A stretch of DNA of 64,000 bases from Gnomoniopsis sp. IMI 355080 (Eukaryota > Ascomycota > Sordariomycetes > Diaporthales > Gnomoniaceae): the NCBI GenBank assembly GCA_027946555.1, contig JAPEVC010000021.1:1-64000 (forward strand), read 5' to 3'. The notes beneath the pieces are model-generated. The model saw nothing but the letters and a program-made list of their open reading frames with translations, ran no database searches and was not told where the DNA came from. Both the position numbers and the translations under genes were made by a program. The first letter of the stretch is position 1. Each line of letters begins with the position of its first letter. Of the stretch, positions 35,621-46,409 are shown piece after piece.

Positions 35621-37012
35621 TCATTTTTCCCTAGCCAAGATCATCTTCTCACGCTCACTCCGTCGCTTGTCGAACTGCTTCTTGGTGTGTTTCCTCTCGT
35701 TCTCTTCACGCCTCTTGATGGACTTCAATTCCTCGCTCTTGATCTCTCCAGCCTTCTTGATCACCTTGGGTATGTGTCTGTGGCGCTTGATGCGCTTGAT
35801 CTCGGGCCTATCACAGAGTTAGCTTGTACTAATCCATCGAAGCTATGAGGTGAGCACTCACATATGTGCAAAGCGATCCACCAGCTTGCTGTTGTACTCT
35901 TCTGCCTGTCTCTGTCTGGAGGACTTGACACCCTCGCGCTTCGATGCATTCGCGCGCCATAATCGAATGTTGCCGTCATCGGAGCCAGAGATGAGATACT
36001 TGCTATCTGGAGTCCACTTTGTGACAAACACACGCTGCATTCGTTTGGTGTGGTACATGTCTCGCGAATGTCCCTGGTCCCGTGCGAAGATACGAATGCT
36101 TCTATCATATGACGCCGTGGCTAGCTCCTCTCCAGTGGGCGAAAATTCGACGTCCATGACTGCGGCCACATGGCCCTTCAACACGTTGAGGGCCCGATCG
36201 AACTTGCGCACGTCGAAGATGTAACAGTTGTGATCCTCGTTTGCAACAGCCAGGTTGAATGCCTCCATTGGGTTCCACGAAATCCCGTTAGAAGCAAATG
36301 TCAAGACGGTCTTCGTGACTGGTGTGGATAATCGAGAGTCCCATATGACGATAGACCTATCCGAGGCTGTGGACGCCAGAACGGACTGTTCTATCTGGTT
36401 GTATTTCACTGCGTTGATGGAGTCGGTGGCATTCGGCCAGCTGTACTCCTCGGGGGCAGCTGAGAACCTCTCTAGATCATATATTTGTATGCAACTTCCC
36501 GAAGAAGTAGCGAAGGCATTCTTGGATCGGTGGTGGCTCAAAGAAGAAAATGCGCTGGTGCTGTTGAAGGTCGTGAGGGGTGCGGATTCGGCTAACGTTG
36601 AGGGATCGAACAGATGGATCTTCTTGTCAGTGCCGCAGGAGAGGAGCTTCTGATCCTTGGTCCAAGCGAGTCCCTTGACGAGATTGGTATGAGCGCTCGC
36701 AGACCACTTCTGTTCTCGTGACTCCATGTCCCAGACTTTGACCACGCCGTCTCCACTCGCACTCGCCAGCATGTTGAGAGAGTTTGGATCCTTGGCGAGC
36801 TGGTAGACACCATCGACGTGCCCTTGCCCAAGTTGACATATAAACGGTTGTGCAAACATACGCTCCATTTTCACTGAGTTCAGAGCTCGTTTGTATTCTC
36901 TCGCTCGCTCGAAGGGATGGATGCCGGCGGAGGTGTTCTTCGGAGCCTTAGCAACATCAGATCCGGCTGGCTGATGCGCCGAAATGGATCGACTGAGCGT
37001 TTTGACTTTCAT
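35621..37012 (-). CDS. sof1: Sof1, WD-repeat protein of the small-subunit processome
   Basis: Nucleolar U3 snoRNP-associated factor (DCAF13/WDSOF1 in animals) required for early 18S rRNA processing. Exons on the minus strand: 37012-35862 and 35807-35621; 445 residues. The N-terminus MKVKTLSRS and NPFER-like HPFERAREYKRALNS are family marks. About seven WD repeats follow (VVKVWD, SIVIWD, CYIFDVR, SIRIF, NIRLWRANASKREG). The Sof1-specific C-terminal domain spans the splice junction: AHMPEIKRIKRHRHIPKVI, then a Lys/Arg/Glu-rich helix ending LAREK. It shares a 458-base divergent promoter with RPN6. Confidence 0.97.
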
Positions 37013-37470
37013 CGCTGTATTTTCTTTGCGTGTTATTCCTGCAGGCTAGTCGGAAGCGGCGAGGCGGCTGTATGTATCGTCTTCGTTGTGGGGGTACGCC
37101 GCGAAGATGGAAGTGAAGAAAAGTCGAGATTGGTGGTTTTGGTCTCGAGCGAACTTTAGACGCAAGGATTAAATTCCCGATAAGCGATAAGCCCCAGAGC
37201 CGCAGGGGTCAGTGGCGGATGTGCAGCACGCAGAGTACCCAGGTACGTACCTGCCGGCCGGGCCATGTACGCAATGCTCACGGCAACCTAGCTTGTAGTG
37301 TAGCAGCAGCAACCTCCCCTCGGATTCAGCCTCTTTCGATTCACCACCAACCATCTACACCCAAGACCATTTCACTTCCAAGGCGTCTTTGCGAACCTCG
37401 CGGCAGCTGCACCTCGTCAAACCCCAACTTCGAAACTCACCAGACACAAGACGAAGGCCACACATCCCCA
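37013..37470. promoter_or_regulatory. Bidirectional promoter SOF1-RPN6
   Basis: The only sequence between the two start codons. It contains the 12-base palindrome AGGTACGTACCT at 37241-37252, near the midpoint, about 230 bases from each ATG. No PACE element (GGTGGCAAA) of the yeast proteasome type is present. Confidence 0.7.
37241..37252. repeat. 12-base palindrome AGGTACGTACCT
   Basis: Perfect palindrome near the centre of the SOF1-RPN6 bidirectional promoter; same family as the motifs at 19688, 21879, 27611 and 49861. Confidence 0.85.
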
Positions 37471-38882
37471 ATGGCGCAAGGAGAATCGGAGAGAGTGCGC
37501 GAGGCCCAGAAGGTCGCGTCGACAGATCCCAAGAAGGCCGAGCAGATCTACAAGGACATCATCTCCAAGCCACCATCCGTCACGTCTGAGGCTGCCATAC
37601 GGGAGTACGAGACCGCTCTGATCAGCTTAGGCGAGCTGTACCGAGACCAAAAGTCAGTCAACAGCAAGGTGACGTCTTCCGTTTGTCAGGAACTCACGCT
37701 GACGCCGATGCAACAGAAATACCCAGGACTTGGTTGAGCTCGTGACCAAGAGCCGTACAGTCCTCTCGTCCTTTGCCAAGGCAAAGACGGCCAAGTTAGG
37801 TATGATTATGGATAGCTATCGAGACTGCCCCCTCTGCTGCAATGGTAGAAGCTCACGCTGTCACCTGCTTTCTAGTTCGCCAGCTGCTCGACCTTTTCCA
37901 CGACATTCCAAACACCAACGAAATCCAGATCTCTACTACCAAGTCATGTATAGAATGGGCCACCTCCGAGCGCCGGGGCTTCCTCCGACAAAATCTTGAG
38001 ACCCGTCTTGTCGGCCTTTACATGAGCAAGCAATCCTACTACGAGGCCCTGACCCTCATCAATGGCCTGCTTCGTGAGCTAAAACGCTTGGATGACAAGT
38101 TGGTCCTCGTTGAAGTGCAGCTCCTTGAGTCTCGCGTCTATCACGCTTTGGGAAACATTCCCAAGGCCCGTGCCGCGCTGACCAGCGCCCGCACGTCCGC
38201 CGCCTCCGTCTATACCCCGCCCCTACTGCAAGCCAACCTGGACATGCAGGCGGGCATGCTGCACGCCGAGGATAAGGACTTTACCACCGCGTATTCGTAC
38301 TTCATCGAGGCACTGGACGGCTATAGCCAGCTTGACGAGAGCGCCAAAGCCACCGCGGCGCTGCAGTACATGCTGCTGTGCAAGGTCATGCTGAATCAGG
38401 TCGACGACGTGAACCAGCTCATGACGAGCAAGCAGGCAACCAAGTACGCGTCCAAGTCGCTAGAGGCCATGAAGGCCATCGCTCGTGCCCACAGCAACCG
38501 CTCACTCGACGAGTATGAGAGCGTGTTGGGCTCGTACCAGCGCGAGCTGGGCAGCGACACTTTCATCCGCGGCCACCTGCGCCGACTCTACGATGCCATG
38601 CTGGAGCAGAACCTGATCAAGGTCATCGAGCCTTTCTCGCGCGTCGAGATAGACCATGTCGCCAAGATGGTCAAGCTTAGCCCTGTTCAGGTTGAGGAGA
38701 AGCTGTCGCAAATGATTCTGGACAAGGTTATTATTGGTGTGCTAGATCAGGGCGCAGGCTGCCTCATCATCTTCGACGAGACGCACCGGGATGCAGCATA
38801 CGACTCTGCTCGCGCTACCATTGGCAAATTGAGCAATGTAGTCGATGTGCTCTACACCAATCAGGCTTCCATGCTCGAGTAG
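37471..38882 (+). CDS. rpn6: 26S proteasome regulatory subunit Rpn6 (PSMD11)
   Basis: Lid subunit that clamps lid, base and core particle together. Exons: 37471-37652, 37717-37799 and 37876-38882; 423 residues. The N-terminal solenoid includes ALISLGELYRDQK, RTVLSSFAKAKTAKLVRQLLD and the strongly conserved SYYEALTLINGLLRELKRLDDK. The C-terminal PCI domain (about 290-400) has IRGHLRRLYDAMLEQNL, VEIDHVAKMVKL and MILDKVIIGVLDQGAGCLIIFDE. It ends in a short helix typical for lid bundle assembly. Length matches the family (about 420-435). It is divergent from SOF1. Confidence 0.98.
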
Positions 38883-39163
38883 GAGGAGCTGAGTATGTAA
38901 TTTTAGCATGATAGATTACCGGCGACAAAAAGACGGCATGACAAACTGAATTATTCCCAATATAATTTTGCTGCCTGATGATCCTGATCGCGACGCCGTA
39001 AACTAATGCTACAATGTACATACAATCTGGGTTAAATATCCAACCCGGGTATCCTGCAAGCTACTCAAATGAATCCCAGTGCGAGCCACCGTGCTTCATC
39101 CGATTTCGTTCCCATCATCAATCAGTACATGCAAAAACAAAGAAAAGTGGATATGACAAAAGT

Positions 39164-42100
39164 TCAACGCCTCTTGGGTACCAATCCCAACCGCCGCCTC
39201 TCCGTGCCTACAATGAGTGCAAACAGCCGCTTCGCAAGGACTTCCTCCTGCCATCCGCCAACCTCCTTCTTGAACGCGTCAACAACGTCTAGATGCGCTT
39301 GGTGCAGCTCGAGACTCTCGCCCTGGCTTGTGACCACTTTGCCCAGCAGATTGCTCGATGGCCTCTGTCTGGGACTTGCCATGACAGCTTTGCTATGCCG
39401 GAGCTGAAACTCGAGTGGGCTATGTTGGTACTCTTGCCACAGCTCTTCAAGGAAGAGCCAGTGTTGTCTAGACCATCGGGTCCTCGACAGCGGCGAGTCG
39501 ACAACTTGTTCAGGTTGCTTCGCCTGTTGTATTTGCATGCGTTGGGGTGAGGTGTAGAGGAAGACACTTTTTGGTAAAGTCGTTTGGTTTTCTTTGCCGG
39601 GGAAGGATGAGCCCGGAAGCTCAAACTTAGAGACAGACGTGGCTGATGCCTTGTTCTGAGAATCGGCACGTCCCTGCAGCGGCGCCGCTTGAGACATGGT
39701 GCTGCTGGTGAACTCGACTACTCGACCGGGCGTCTTGGGCTTCAAGGGCGAGCGCAGACAAGACTTTGACGGCGACGCTGCCCGGGCGGGAAGGGCCCGA
39801 AGGTCAGGAGTCTCAAAGCTGGAGGAGTCTCGGACCAGAGGAGTAACAGAACGGGGAGTATCGGAAGCCTCTGATGTCGGAGGACGTTCAGTTGGCGCTT
39901 TGGAAGACACTGACCACGTTTCGAACAGGGCTGCATCGTTTCGTGCATGTCGAGGAGTCATCCTCTGTCCAGGAACTCGATGACGGGCTTGCTCGGGTGT
40001 AGCTGAAGACGAAGTACGTGCCGTTGGTTCCAGTGTATCCTGGCTGCTTCCGGGGGCGGGAGAGAGCAGTTCAGCCATCTGCCCAGAAGCACCTTGTGAA
40101 GGTGGAGGAACGGCATTCTTATTGTGCGCTGTCAGATCTGGGTAGGAGACTTGACCAGATGTGTTGACCGCAGTCTGAGCCGCTGATTTAGCAAGCGATG
40201 CCTCTTTGGCCCGCCGTTGACGTTCGATAAAATTCGGCGAAGACGAAAAGAAATCGGAAAGGTCCACCTTCTTTGATGTTGTCCGGCTTTCCGGTGTTGG
40301 CTTCTTGGCCGATTGTTGTACGGAAGTACCGCTGTGAAGATCGACTAGAGAGTAATCCTCCAGGTCTTCCGGAGGAAGATCCCGAATACTGCGCCTTGAT
40401 GTGAACGCAGGGCTTCGGGTTTGACGTGCGAAGCCTTGAGAATTTGTGCTTTGTGTACCCCAATCAATGGAGAGCTCGCTCTTCCTAAATAGGTTGGAGG
40501 TGTCGTGCTGCGACGCTGTGAACTGAGGAGATGAAGCGGTTCTGTCCGCTTCGATTGCCCAGATGTCTTCATCCTCTTCCTCATCGGCAAGCGTATTGAT
40601 CAATTGCGTCATGTCTTCATTGGCTTCCATATCCTCCAGTTCTTGGTGTTGGATGGTCAAGGTCGACGAATGCTCACCCCTCTGGTGCCGCACCTCCACT
40701 TCCACGACATTCCCATCGGCTTTGTCTTGGTTTTGGTGCTGGGTTGGTGAAGTTGACGACTCTTCATCTCGTATGTCTCGCTCCTGCACTTCAATGGCAT
40801 TATCTTGAGCGTCTTGGTCTACATTGTTCAGTTCTTGCTGGACGTCCTTCTGTAACGAGCGAGCGTCTTCTTTCTGTTGCTCCAGCGCCTCCATCGGCTG
40901 GTCATCTGCAAGCTCGTCTGCATCTTCGTCATATGCTCCATCATATCCGACAGCCGTTTTGGCACGATGGCGTTGAGTGTGTTGAAGAGCCGCCATTTCG
41001 TTAAAGAGCGAGACTGAGGTCCTGTCTAGGCCTACGACATCAGCGCGCCGGGTGAAACTCTGCTTATCTCCTAGGTGTGTCTCAATATCATCGTAGTTGG
41101 AGGCCCTCACACTCGTCCTGCTGCTAGGCCGGCTTCCTTCACGTGAAGCTTGTTTGATGCGATCCATGAAGGCTGAGTTCCGCGTGTTGTCGAGCGTCTT
41201 ATCGAGCGTCGGAGATGAAGGCCCAAAAGGGTCCTCTATATCTTGCGCTACGCTGACCTGTGGCGATGTAAACAGCGATGTGCCCTGAGTGACCAGGTTC
41301 CTAATCTGGCTCAAAGGCGCAAGAGACATCGCCCACGATTTCTTAGGTGACTGGGCCGGAGCTTCAGCGGGATGTGGTGCGGAGTCTGCGGATGCAGTTT
41401 GGCGCACATTACCTGATGAGGAACCATTCTGTAAATCCTCATCAACAGCCGCACCGTCCATCGGACTGGAAGTTCGAACAGAGCCTTTGAAAGGACTACC
41501 AAGAACGCTGCTGGCACCGGAAGGGGATGGTGGATCAGACAAGATGTTTTGCAAGGTCCTCCCAATCCGTACCACAGGGGAGAGGGTTGGTCGAGGACCA
41601 CCCAACTGAGATGGCTGCAAAACAGCCGCAAAGGTATGCCGGAGTTGGGCCTGTTCCCCATGACCCTCGAGATGTTTGTTCGCAGGAGTATCTGAGTTGC
41701 GTCGAGAGGGCAAAACATTCTCCTCAGCCTCCTCAACAAAGCTCGTAATCTCAGGCGGTGAGGATCCAACGTCTTCAGAGGCAGTTCTATTCTCATCTGC
41801 AACAGTCTGTTCTGCACGAGGGCTCTGTGTACTCGAAGATGTGGTGGCATCCGGGGTCAAGAGGCGGTTGGAGTCGGTGCGAGACCGGAGAGAATGGGGC
41901 GGCGATTCCCTTTCCATGGTCTGATTGGATACCCTTCGGTTTTGAGCAGAGCGGGATGCAGACCGCTGGGAGGGTTCTGCATTCTCATCATCTTTTAGGG
42001 ACAGATTGGCTTGCGACGGAGTGGCATGAGAGCTTTGAGGCCGACCGCGATGCTGATCATCAGCAAAACCGTGTGAATGATCAAAATCCTGGTTGAACGA

Positions 42101-43948
42101 CGCAGTCCACGCCGCCTCCTGATTGGGACCAAGCTCGCAGTGCCACTCCTGAGATTCAGCTGCTGCGAGAACATCACCCGGTATATCAGAGAAAGAGTCC
42201 TCGTCGGCAATGAAGTTGCCGGTAATTGAGCGTGGGCTGCTCGTGCCAGAGCTCTGGACAAGGTGGGCAGGAGACATTCCGTGATCGTAAGGTTCAGGGT
42301 GATCGACTGATCCAGCCACCGATTCGATTCTTCCTGGACTTCGGGGACTGTTTCGCGGGAATCGATTTACTGACGACTGAGATACACGGCGTTTGCTTGG
42401 CGGTGACGGAGGTCTTGGGGCTGATACCTCCGGATCGCTATCAGCTGGTGTATGACCTCTCGAGACCAGTATGTCAACTTCGTCCTCGTCGCTCTCCGCA
42501 ATTTCCTGCCTGAGCGAGTCCAGCGTCTTATTTATGAATAAGCTCGTGCCTTCGCCGATCTCGGCTGGGTCTGATGTCGCCTCATTCCTATTAGCCCTGA
42601 AAGAGGGCATCGATTCGATACCGATCATGGTGAAGCTCTCGGGGTCCACCGTATGATCAAGCTCCTCTCTGAGCCCGGCGGGCTGTGCGCTGCGATGTGA
42701 CTGCACTTCACTCCGGTCGTTGTGGTCTACTATTTGCTCCATCATAGGCGCATAATCTTCCAATTCACCTGGTAACGGCCCTTGATCCTCCAGCTCGTCT
42801 GGGTTGCGCTCGGCATCTGGTAGGGGGTCGCTGTGGCGAGATTCCACATCGCTTCTGTCGTCGTAATCCATCATGGGCGCATAGTCGTCCGACTCGCCTG
42901 GAAGGGCACCTTGATCCTCCAACTCAGGTGCTGCGCGGTTGCTGTGGAGTGCTTCAACTGGCTCAGAGGAGTCTGTGGCACCACCACCGGCTTCAGTCTG
43001 TTGCGGTTCGTTCACCACGGGTGGATCTGACATGTTGTCCATCCACAAGTCTCTCCCATATTCAGCTTGCCCTGCAACCCATCCAGCCTCCAGAGCATCG
43101 TCTGACTTGGACTGTGCTGATCCATTTGTGTTTTTCAAGCAGACATCGTTGCTCTGGGGTGCCTCTTCGGTATTCTTCTCGTTCAAAGGGTTGTCGTCCA
43201 TGTCATCTGGACCAAGTGCTTCCCGACGTCTGCGACCTCTCTTTCTAGGCAAAGTCTGGGTCTCGTTGGGGTTGTTCTGTTCGGTGGGGTCAGTGGGTGA
43301 TTTGCGCTTGGGCGGCCTGCCTCTCCTCCTTGGCGTGAGAAGCGGCGTTTCCGACTGTAGAATATCAACATCACTGCTCGGCGCCGGCGTAGCTCGTGAT
43401 TTCTTGGGTGATGATTTTGTTGCCTTAGGCGTGGGTGTGCCTCGCTTCTTCTTCTTAGCCGATACTGCGCCCGGAGTCCCAGGCCTGCCAGTAGACGAAC
43501 GTCGACCCCGTCTTGGGGTCGGACCGGCCTCATCATCTGTCAAGCCTCTCAAGGGTACAGTTGTTGTGGTGGTCCGGACCCTTCGTTGGGGACTGGGCTG
43601 GGGAGTCGGGGAGCCGAAGAGGCGGCGTCTAACACTGGACCCGACGGCTGGTGCTTTGGTGACCAGGTTGCCCTCCTGGCCGGCCTCGACGGTGACGAAG
43701 ATGGTCTGCGGGGTGATCTCGTTTCCAACATCGAGGGCAAACATGCGCTTCCTAGGCGATGTGCCGGGTAAGGCTGAGAAACGAGAGGACGCGGTGCTCT
43801 GGAGAAGGCGACGGGTGGTAGAGGGGGGGGCGCGGGCCGAGTCGGGAGGAGCCTCGTCGCCTAGTGGATCAGGCGATGAGGGCAACTCGATCTCGAAGCC
43901 CGACATGTCGGCGAAATCGCGATAGGACCGCCGGCGATGTTTCGACAT
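39164..43948 (-). CDS. Large AT-hook, mostly disordered fungal nuclear protein
   Basis: Intronless gene of 1594 residues. An AT-hook core (PRRRGRPPKRK, about 206-216) lies in a basic N-terminal region with several SP/TP sites (PTPRRGRRSS, KKKKRGTPTPK, SPKKSR). The middle is acidic and Ser/Pro-rich, predicted by composition to be disordered; it carries a two-copy internal repeat (see separate entry). The last about 115 residues form the only compact-looking domain, with W-x-x-Q-H-W-x-F-L-E-E-L-W, LLGKVV and LAKRLFALIVGTERRR. I recognise the type as annotated fungal AT-hook DNA-binding proteins but no characterised function. The RRGRPPKRK motif points to minor-groove binding of AT-rich DNA in the nucleus. 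It converges with RPN6, about 280 bases apart. Confidence 0.85.
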   Translation of the reverse strand: MSKHRRRSYRDFADMSGFEIELPSSPDPLGDEAPPDSARAPPSTTRRLLQSTASSRFSALPGTSPRKRMFALDVGNEITPQTIFVTVEAGQEGNLVTKAPAVGSSVRRRLFGSPTPQPSPQRRVRTTTTTVPLRGLTDDEAGPTPRRGRRSSTGRPGTPGAVSAKKKKRGTPTPKATKSSPKKSRATPAPSSDVDILQSETPLLTPRRRGRPPKRKSPTDPTEQNNPNETQTLPRKRGRRRREALGPDDMDDNPLNEKNTEEAPQSNDVCLKNTNGSAQSKSDDALEAGWVAGQAEYGRDLWMDNMSDPPVVNEPQQTEAGGGATDSSEPVEALHSNRAAPELEDQGALPGESDDYAPMMDYDDRSDVESRHSDPLPDAERNPDELEDQGPLPGELEDYAPMMEQIVDHNDRSEVQSHRSAQPAGLREELDHTVDPESFTMIGIESMPSFRANRNEATSDPAEIGEGTSLFINKTLDSLRQEIAESDEDEVDILVSRGHTPADSDPEVSAPRPPSPPSKRRVSQSSVNRFPRNSPRSPGRIESVAGSVDHPEPYDHGMSPAHLVQSSGTSSPRSITGNFIADEDSFSDIPGDVLAAAESQEWHCELGPNQEAAWTASFNQDFDHSHGFADDQHRGRPQSSHATPSQANLSLKDDENAEPSQRSASRSAQNRRVSNQTMERESPPHSLRSRTDSNRLLTPDATTSSSTQSPRAEQTVADENRTASEDVGSSPPEITSFVEEAEENVLPSRRNSDTPANKHLEGHGEQAQLRHTFAAVLQPSQLGGPRPTLSPVVRIGRTLQNILSDPPSPSGASSVLGSPFKGSVRTSSPMDGAAVDEDLQNGSSSGNVRQTASADSAPHPAEAPAQSPKKSWAMSLAPLSQIRNLVTQGTSLFTSPQVSVAQDIEDPFGPSSPTLDKTLDNTRNSAFMDRIKQASREGSRPSSRTSVRASNYDDIETHLGDKQSFTRRADVVGLDRTSVSLFNEMAALQHTQRHRAKTAVGYDGAYDEDADELADDQPMEALEQQKEDARSLQKDVQQELNNVDQDAQDNAIEVQERDIRDEESSTSPTQHQNQDKADGNVVEVEVRHQRGEHSSTLTIQHQELEDMEANEDMTQLINTLADEEEDEDIWAIEADRTASSPQFTASQHDTSNLFRKSELSIDWGTQSTNSQGFARQTRSPAFTSRRSIRDLPPEDLEDYSLVDLHSGTSVQQSAKKPTPESRTTSKKVDLSDFFSSSPNFIERQRRAKEASLAKSAAQTAVNTSGQVSYPDLTAHNKNAVPPPSQGASGQMAELLSPAPGSSQDTLEPTARTSSSATPEQARHRVPGQRMTPRHARNDAALFETWSVSSKAPTERPPTSEASDTPRSVTPLVRDSSSFETPDLRALPARAASPSKSCLRSPLKPKTPGRVVEFTSSTMSQAAPLQGRADSQNKASATSVSKFELPGSSFPGKENQTTLPKSVFLYTSPQRMQIQQAKQPEQVVDSPLSRTRWSRQHWLFLEELWQEYQHSPLEFQLRHSKAVMASPRQRPSSNLLGKVVTSQGESLELHQAHLDVVDAFKKEVGGWQEEVLAKRLFALIVGTERRRLGLVPKRR
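42735..42930 (-). repeat. Two-copy coding repeat, 129-base period, in the AT-hook gene
   Basis: Segments starting at 42740 and 42869 on the plus strand align with a period of 129 bases and encode ELEDQG-x-LPGE-x-x-DYAPMM followed by DDRS/NDRS. The repeat preserves frame (43 residues) and indicates an internal duplication in the acidic region. Confidence 0.8.
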
Positions 43949-46409
43949 GCAAAGCGCATTGAATTGGAAGCAAAGCAGCTAGCTAATTGTATGCAGTATC
44001 GTAGCGGGTGGAGCGGGTCCTAGGTTGGTCGTACAAGTCGTGAGCCCAAAATGCGCGCGTGCGGTCGGTTAGGTCGAAGCGTGTCGTGAGTGCTGGAGAC
44101 CGGTGGTTTGTTTACAGGCACTGTTCTTGTTGATGGGCCAGCCCTCTTTTTCTTGGCGCTAACAGATCTGTATTGGGTTTAGCTTGGGGGTCTGAGCCAG
44201 GATGCTTGATGGCATGTAAATCTGGGGAACGACTTCATGTCAATACCACCACGAGTTATATGCCAACTCGGTAGTCTTTTCAGTCTTTTTATATTCACAA
44301 AGCTGGATGATTCCTTGTTCATTAGACATCACCTGCCTGATGCTTGAGGTGTGTGCGAGCCTGTTCAAGAAAAGGGTGCTGCGTTGCCTTGGGCGCCTCG
44401 CCTTTGTCTTTTTCTGTGGCATTGGCGAGACCATTACGCGGTACAGCTGTGAACTCGAGCCAATCCGTAAGAGCATCCTTTGTGAACTCTGGATTCGCGA
44501 CGACCAGAGTGGAGGAGACTAGTGTGAGACCCTTCTTCGATTCCTTGAGTTCCCAGGACTGGTAGGGATGTGTGGCTGTGAACGTTCTGCCTGACCTCGG
44601 GCAGATCCTACCACTTTTTCGATGCCTCTCTTATTGAATGAGATGAATCCTGGGTCCGATTCCCCGAAAGTATTATTAGCTAAAGAACCTTGAACACGGC
44701 CCCTGAGACGATGACCTCAGGGCCCTTGAACAGCTTATCGTCGTCTAGCTCAATGCCCGCCGCCTTCGGCTTACCCACTACTTATTCGATCACGATGTTT
44801 CTCGCCAGTGTGCCCACCATCATCCCGGAGTCAGCCACCTGCTCGAGAGTGTTGTAACATAGTACGGCGCAGCTCGGGTCTTCGATTGTCGTGCATAGCC
44901 CAAACACATCTCTCATTCTTTCCCTCTTTCCAGAGATACTTCAGCGGAGTTGATCAACGTGCCTCCGCCCAATCCTTTCCCAGCATCTGAAAGGAACGAC
45001 CGCCCGCCCATATGTGGTGAGGGTTCTTGGAGAAAGCTCGAGGACTATTCAGTGCCAAAACTGAGAGTATCCGGCCTGAGGATATTTATTCGGCCGTGTG
45101 TGTCCGAGCTGGCCTCGATGAGCATAATTTTGTTATATGTACGCAACTTCAACAGAGACGGTCCACAGATACTTTGGTATCATGGTTCCAAGAGGAAACT
45201 TCAAGAAGACTGATGGGCAAGCGGGGGAAGTCGGGTTCCTAGAACGAATCAACCAGACAAGGCATATAGTCCAGTTGCTGAATCGAAACCAATCTGACAG
45301 GATGAAGTTTAGTGAGGTGCATACTCATAGGCGCTTAATCTGCTTCTTTGTCAACTTTGTCCCTGGGCTCTAGCACACAAGCAAAGGCAGCATTCTTCAC
45401 TATTCGGACATCGATTTGTCTGAATATAGTGTGGAAAGATGACAATTGGCAATGACCGCCGATATGCTCCTTGGACGTGTCATGCTCACCAAGGCTGCGT
45501 CCAGTGCAATTGGATGCCCATCGCAATGATAAAAAAAGACTTCTCCCCAACATTCAAAAAGCAGGCTACCTTCTTCTTGCATGTCTCTTTTTGTAAGACA
45601 CAAATTGGCTGTGATTCCATGGACGAACTTCGAATTAAGTCAAATGATCGTCTAGCGAGAGTGTGAGAGAGAGGTGGGAATAATGTAAGAGCCAGTACAT
45701 CCAGAATTTAAAACATAGTCATTGTATTCAATCATGGCATGTTGGGTGATCAGTGGGGAAGATTCAGTAAGGCCCTCGTTAGAGTAGACTTACATGGGAC
45801 TCCATGTTGCCCACGTGCAGAATGACCTCATGCGGTAAATCCGGGGTAAATCGCCTCGAACCGCATTTCTAATACTTCTTTGGAGGTATTACCTGTCTTA
45901 GTATGTATCCTCCAGTCTTGTCCAGCCACTAATCCTGCATCGGGAAGGGTTTGGAAGTTCAAACATCCTAATGCGACCGAAACTTTTCGAATCAAAGTCG
46001 ATTTCTTAGTAATTAGTCAACACTCGGCTTGTGTAAGCCGGGATCGGTACATCTCCAACACCTCGACCTCTGTGTCAATTTGGGCGTTCTTGAAAATGAC
46101 GTGATATCGGAGACAGCAACAGTCCTATGTTAGATCGAATTTGCTTTGAAATCGCCTTCTTGCCGAACTGTACATGTAACCGTGCCTCGTGCGTATATAT
46201 TGGCAGCGAATGCCCGGCATATCGCAGCATCCACTACACAGATTCCCAAGCATACCAAGTTGTAGAAACTGAAAGTAGCGACTTATCTTCTAAGTGAAAG
46301 TTAACCCTGTTCACCTGCGATCGTGTCTAGAATTGCATTCCACGTGCAAAGACATCTCCAGCCCTGCTTACTAGCACATCTTTCCGTTCTAAGACCGAAG
46401 TCCACTAGG
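43949..46409. other. Intergenic interval with decayed coding sequence
   Basis: 2.46 kb between the AT-hook gene and the AsaB-like gene, divergent. Besides the two promoters it contains protein-like fragments in shifting frames with stops (see pseudogene entry). Confidence 0.5.
44240..46110 (-). pseudogene. Possible decayed gene(s), family not recognised
   Basis: On the minus strand, fragments with protein-like composition appear in order but in different frames and interrupted by stops. Near 46100-46030: KNAQIDTEVEVLEMYRSRL. Near 45990-45900: FDSKSFGRIRMFELPNPSR. Near 45840-45790: DLPHEVILHVGNMES. Near 45420-45350: NAAFACVLEPRDKVDKEAD. Near 44890-44780: CAVLCYNTLEQVADSGMM followed by a stop. 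Near 44550-44350: GLTLVSSTLVVANPEFTK and further. No set of GT-AG introns I tried joins them into one frame. I could not assign a family; it may be one relic or two. It could also be chance, so confidence is low. Confidence 0.35.

Noticed and set aside
42939..43925. 328-codon open frame on the plus strand
   Set aside because: Lies wholly antisense to the AT-hook gene; low-complexity shadow of its Ser/Pro/Arg-rich coding sequence.
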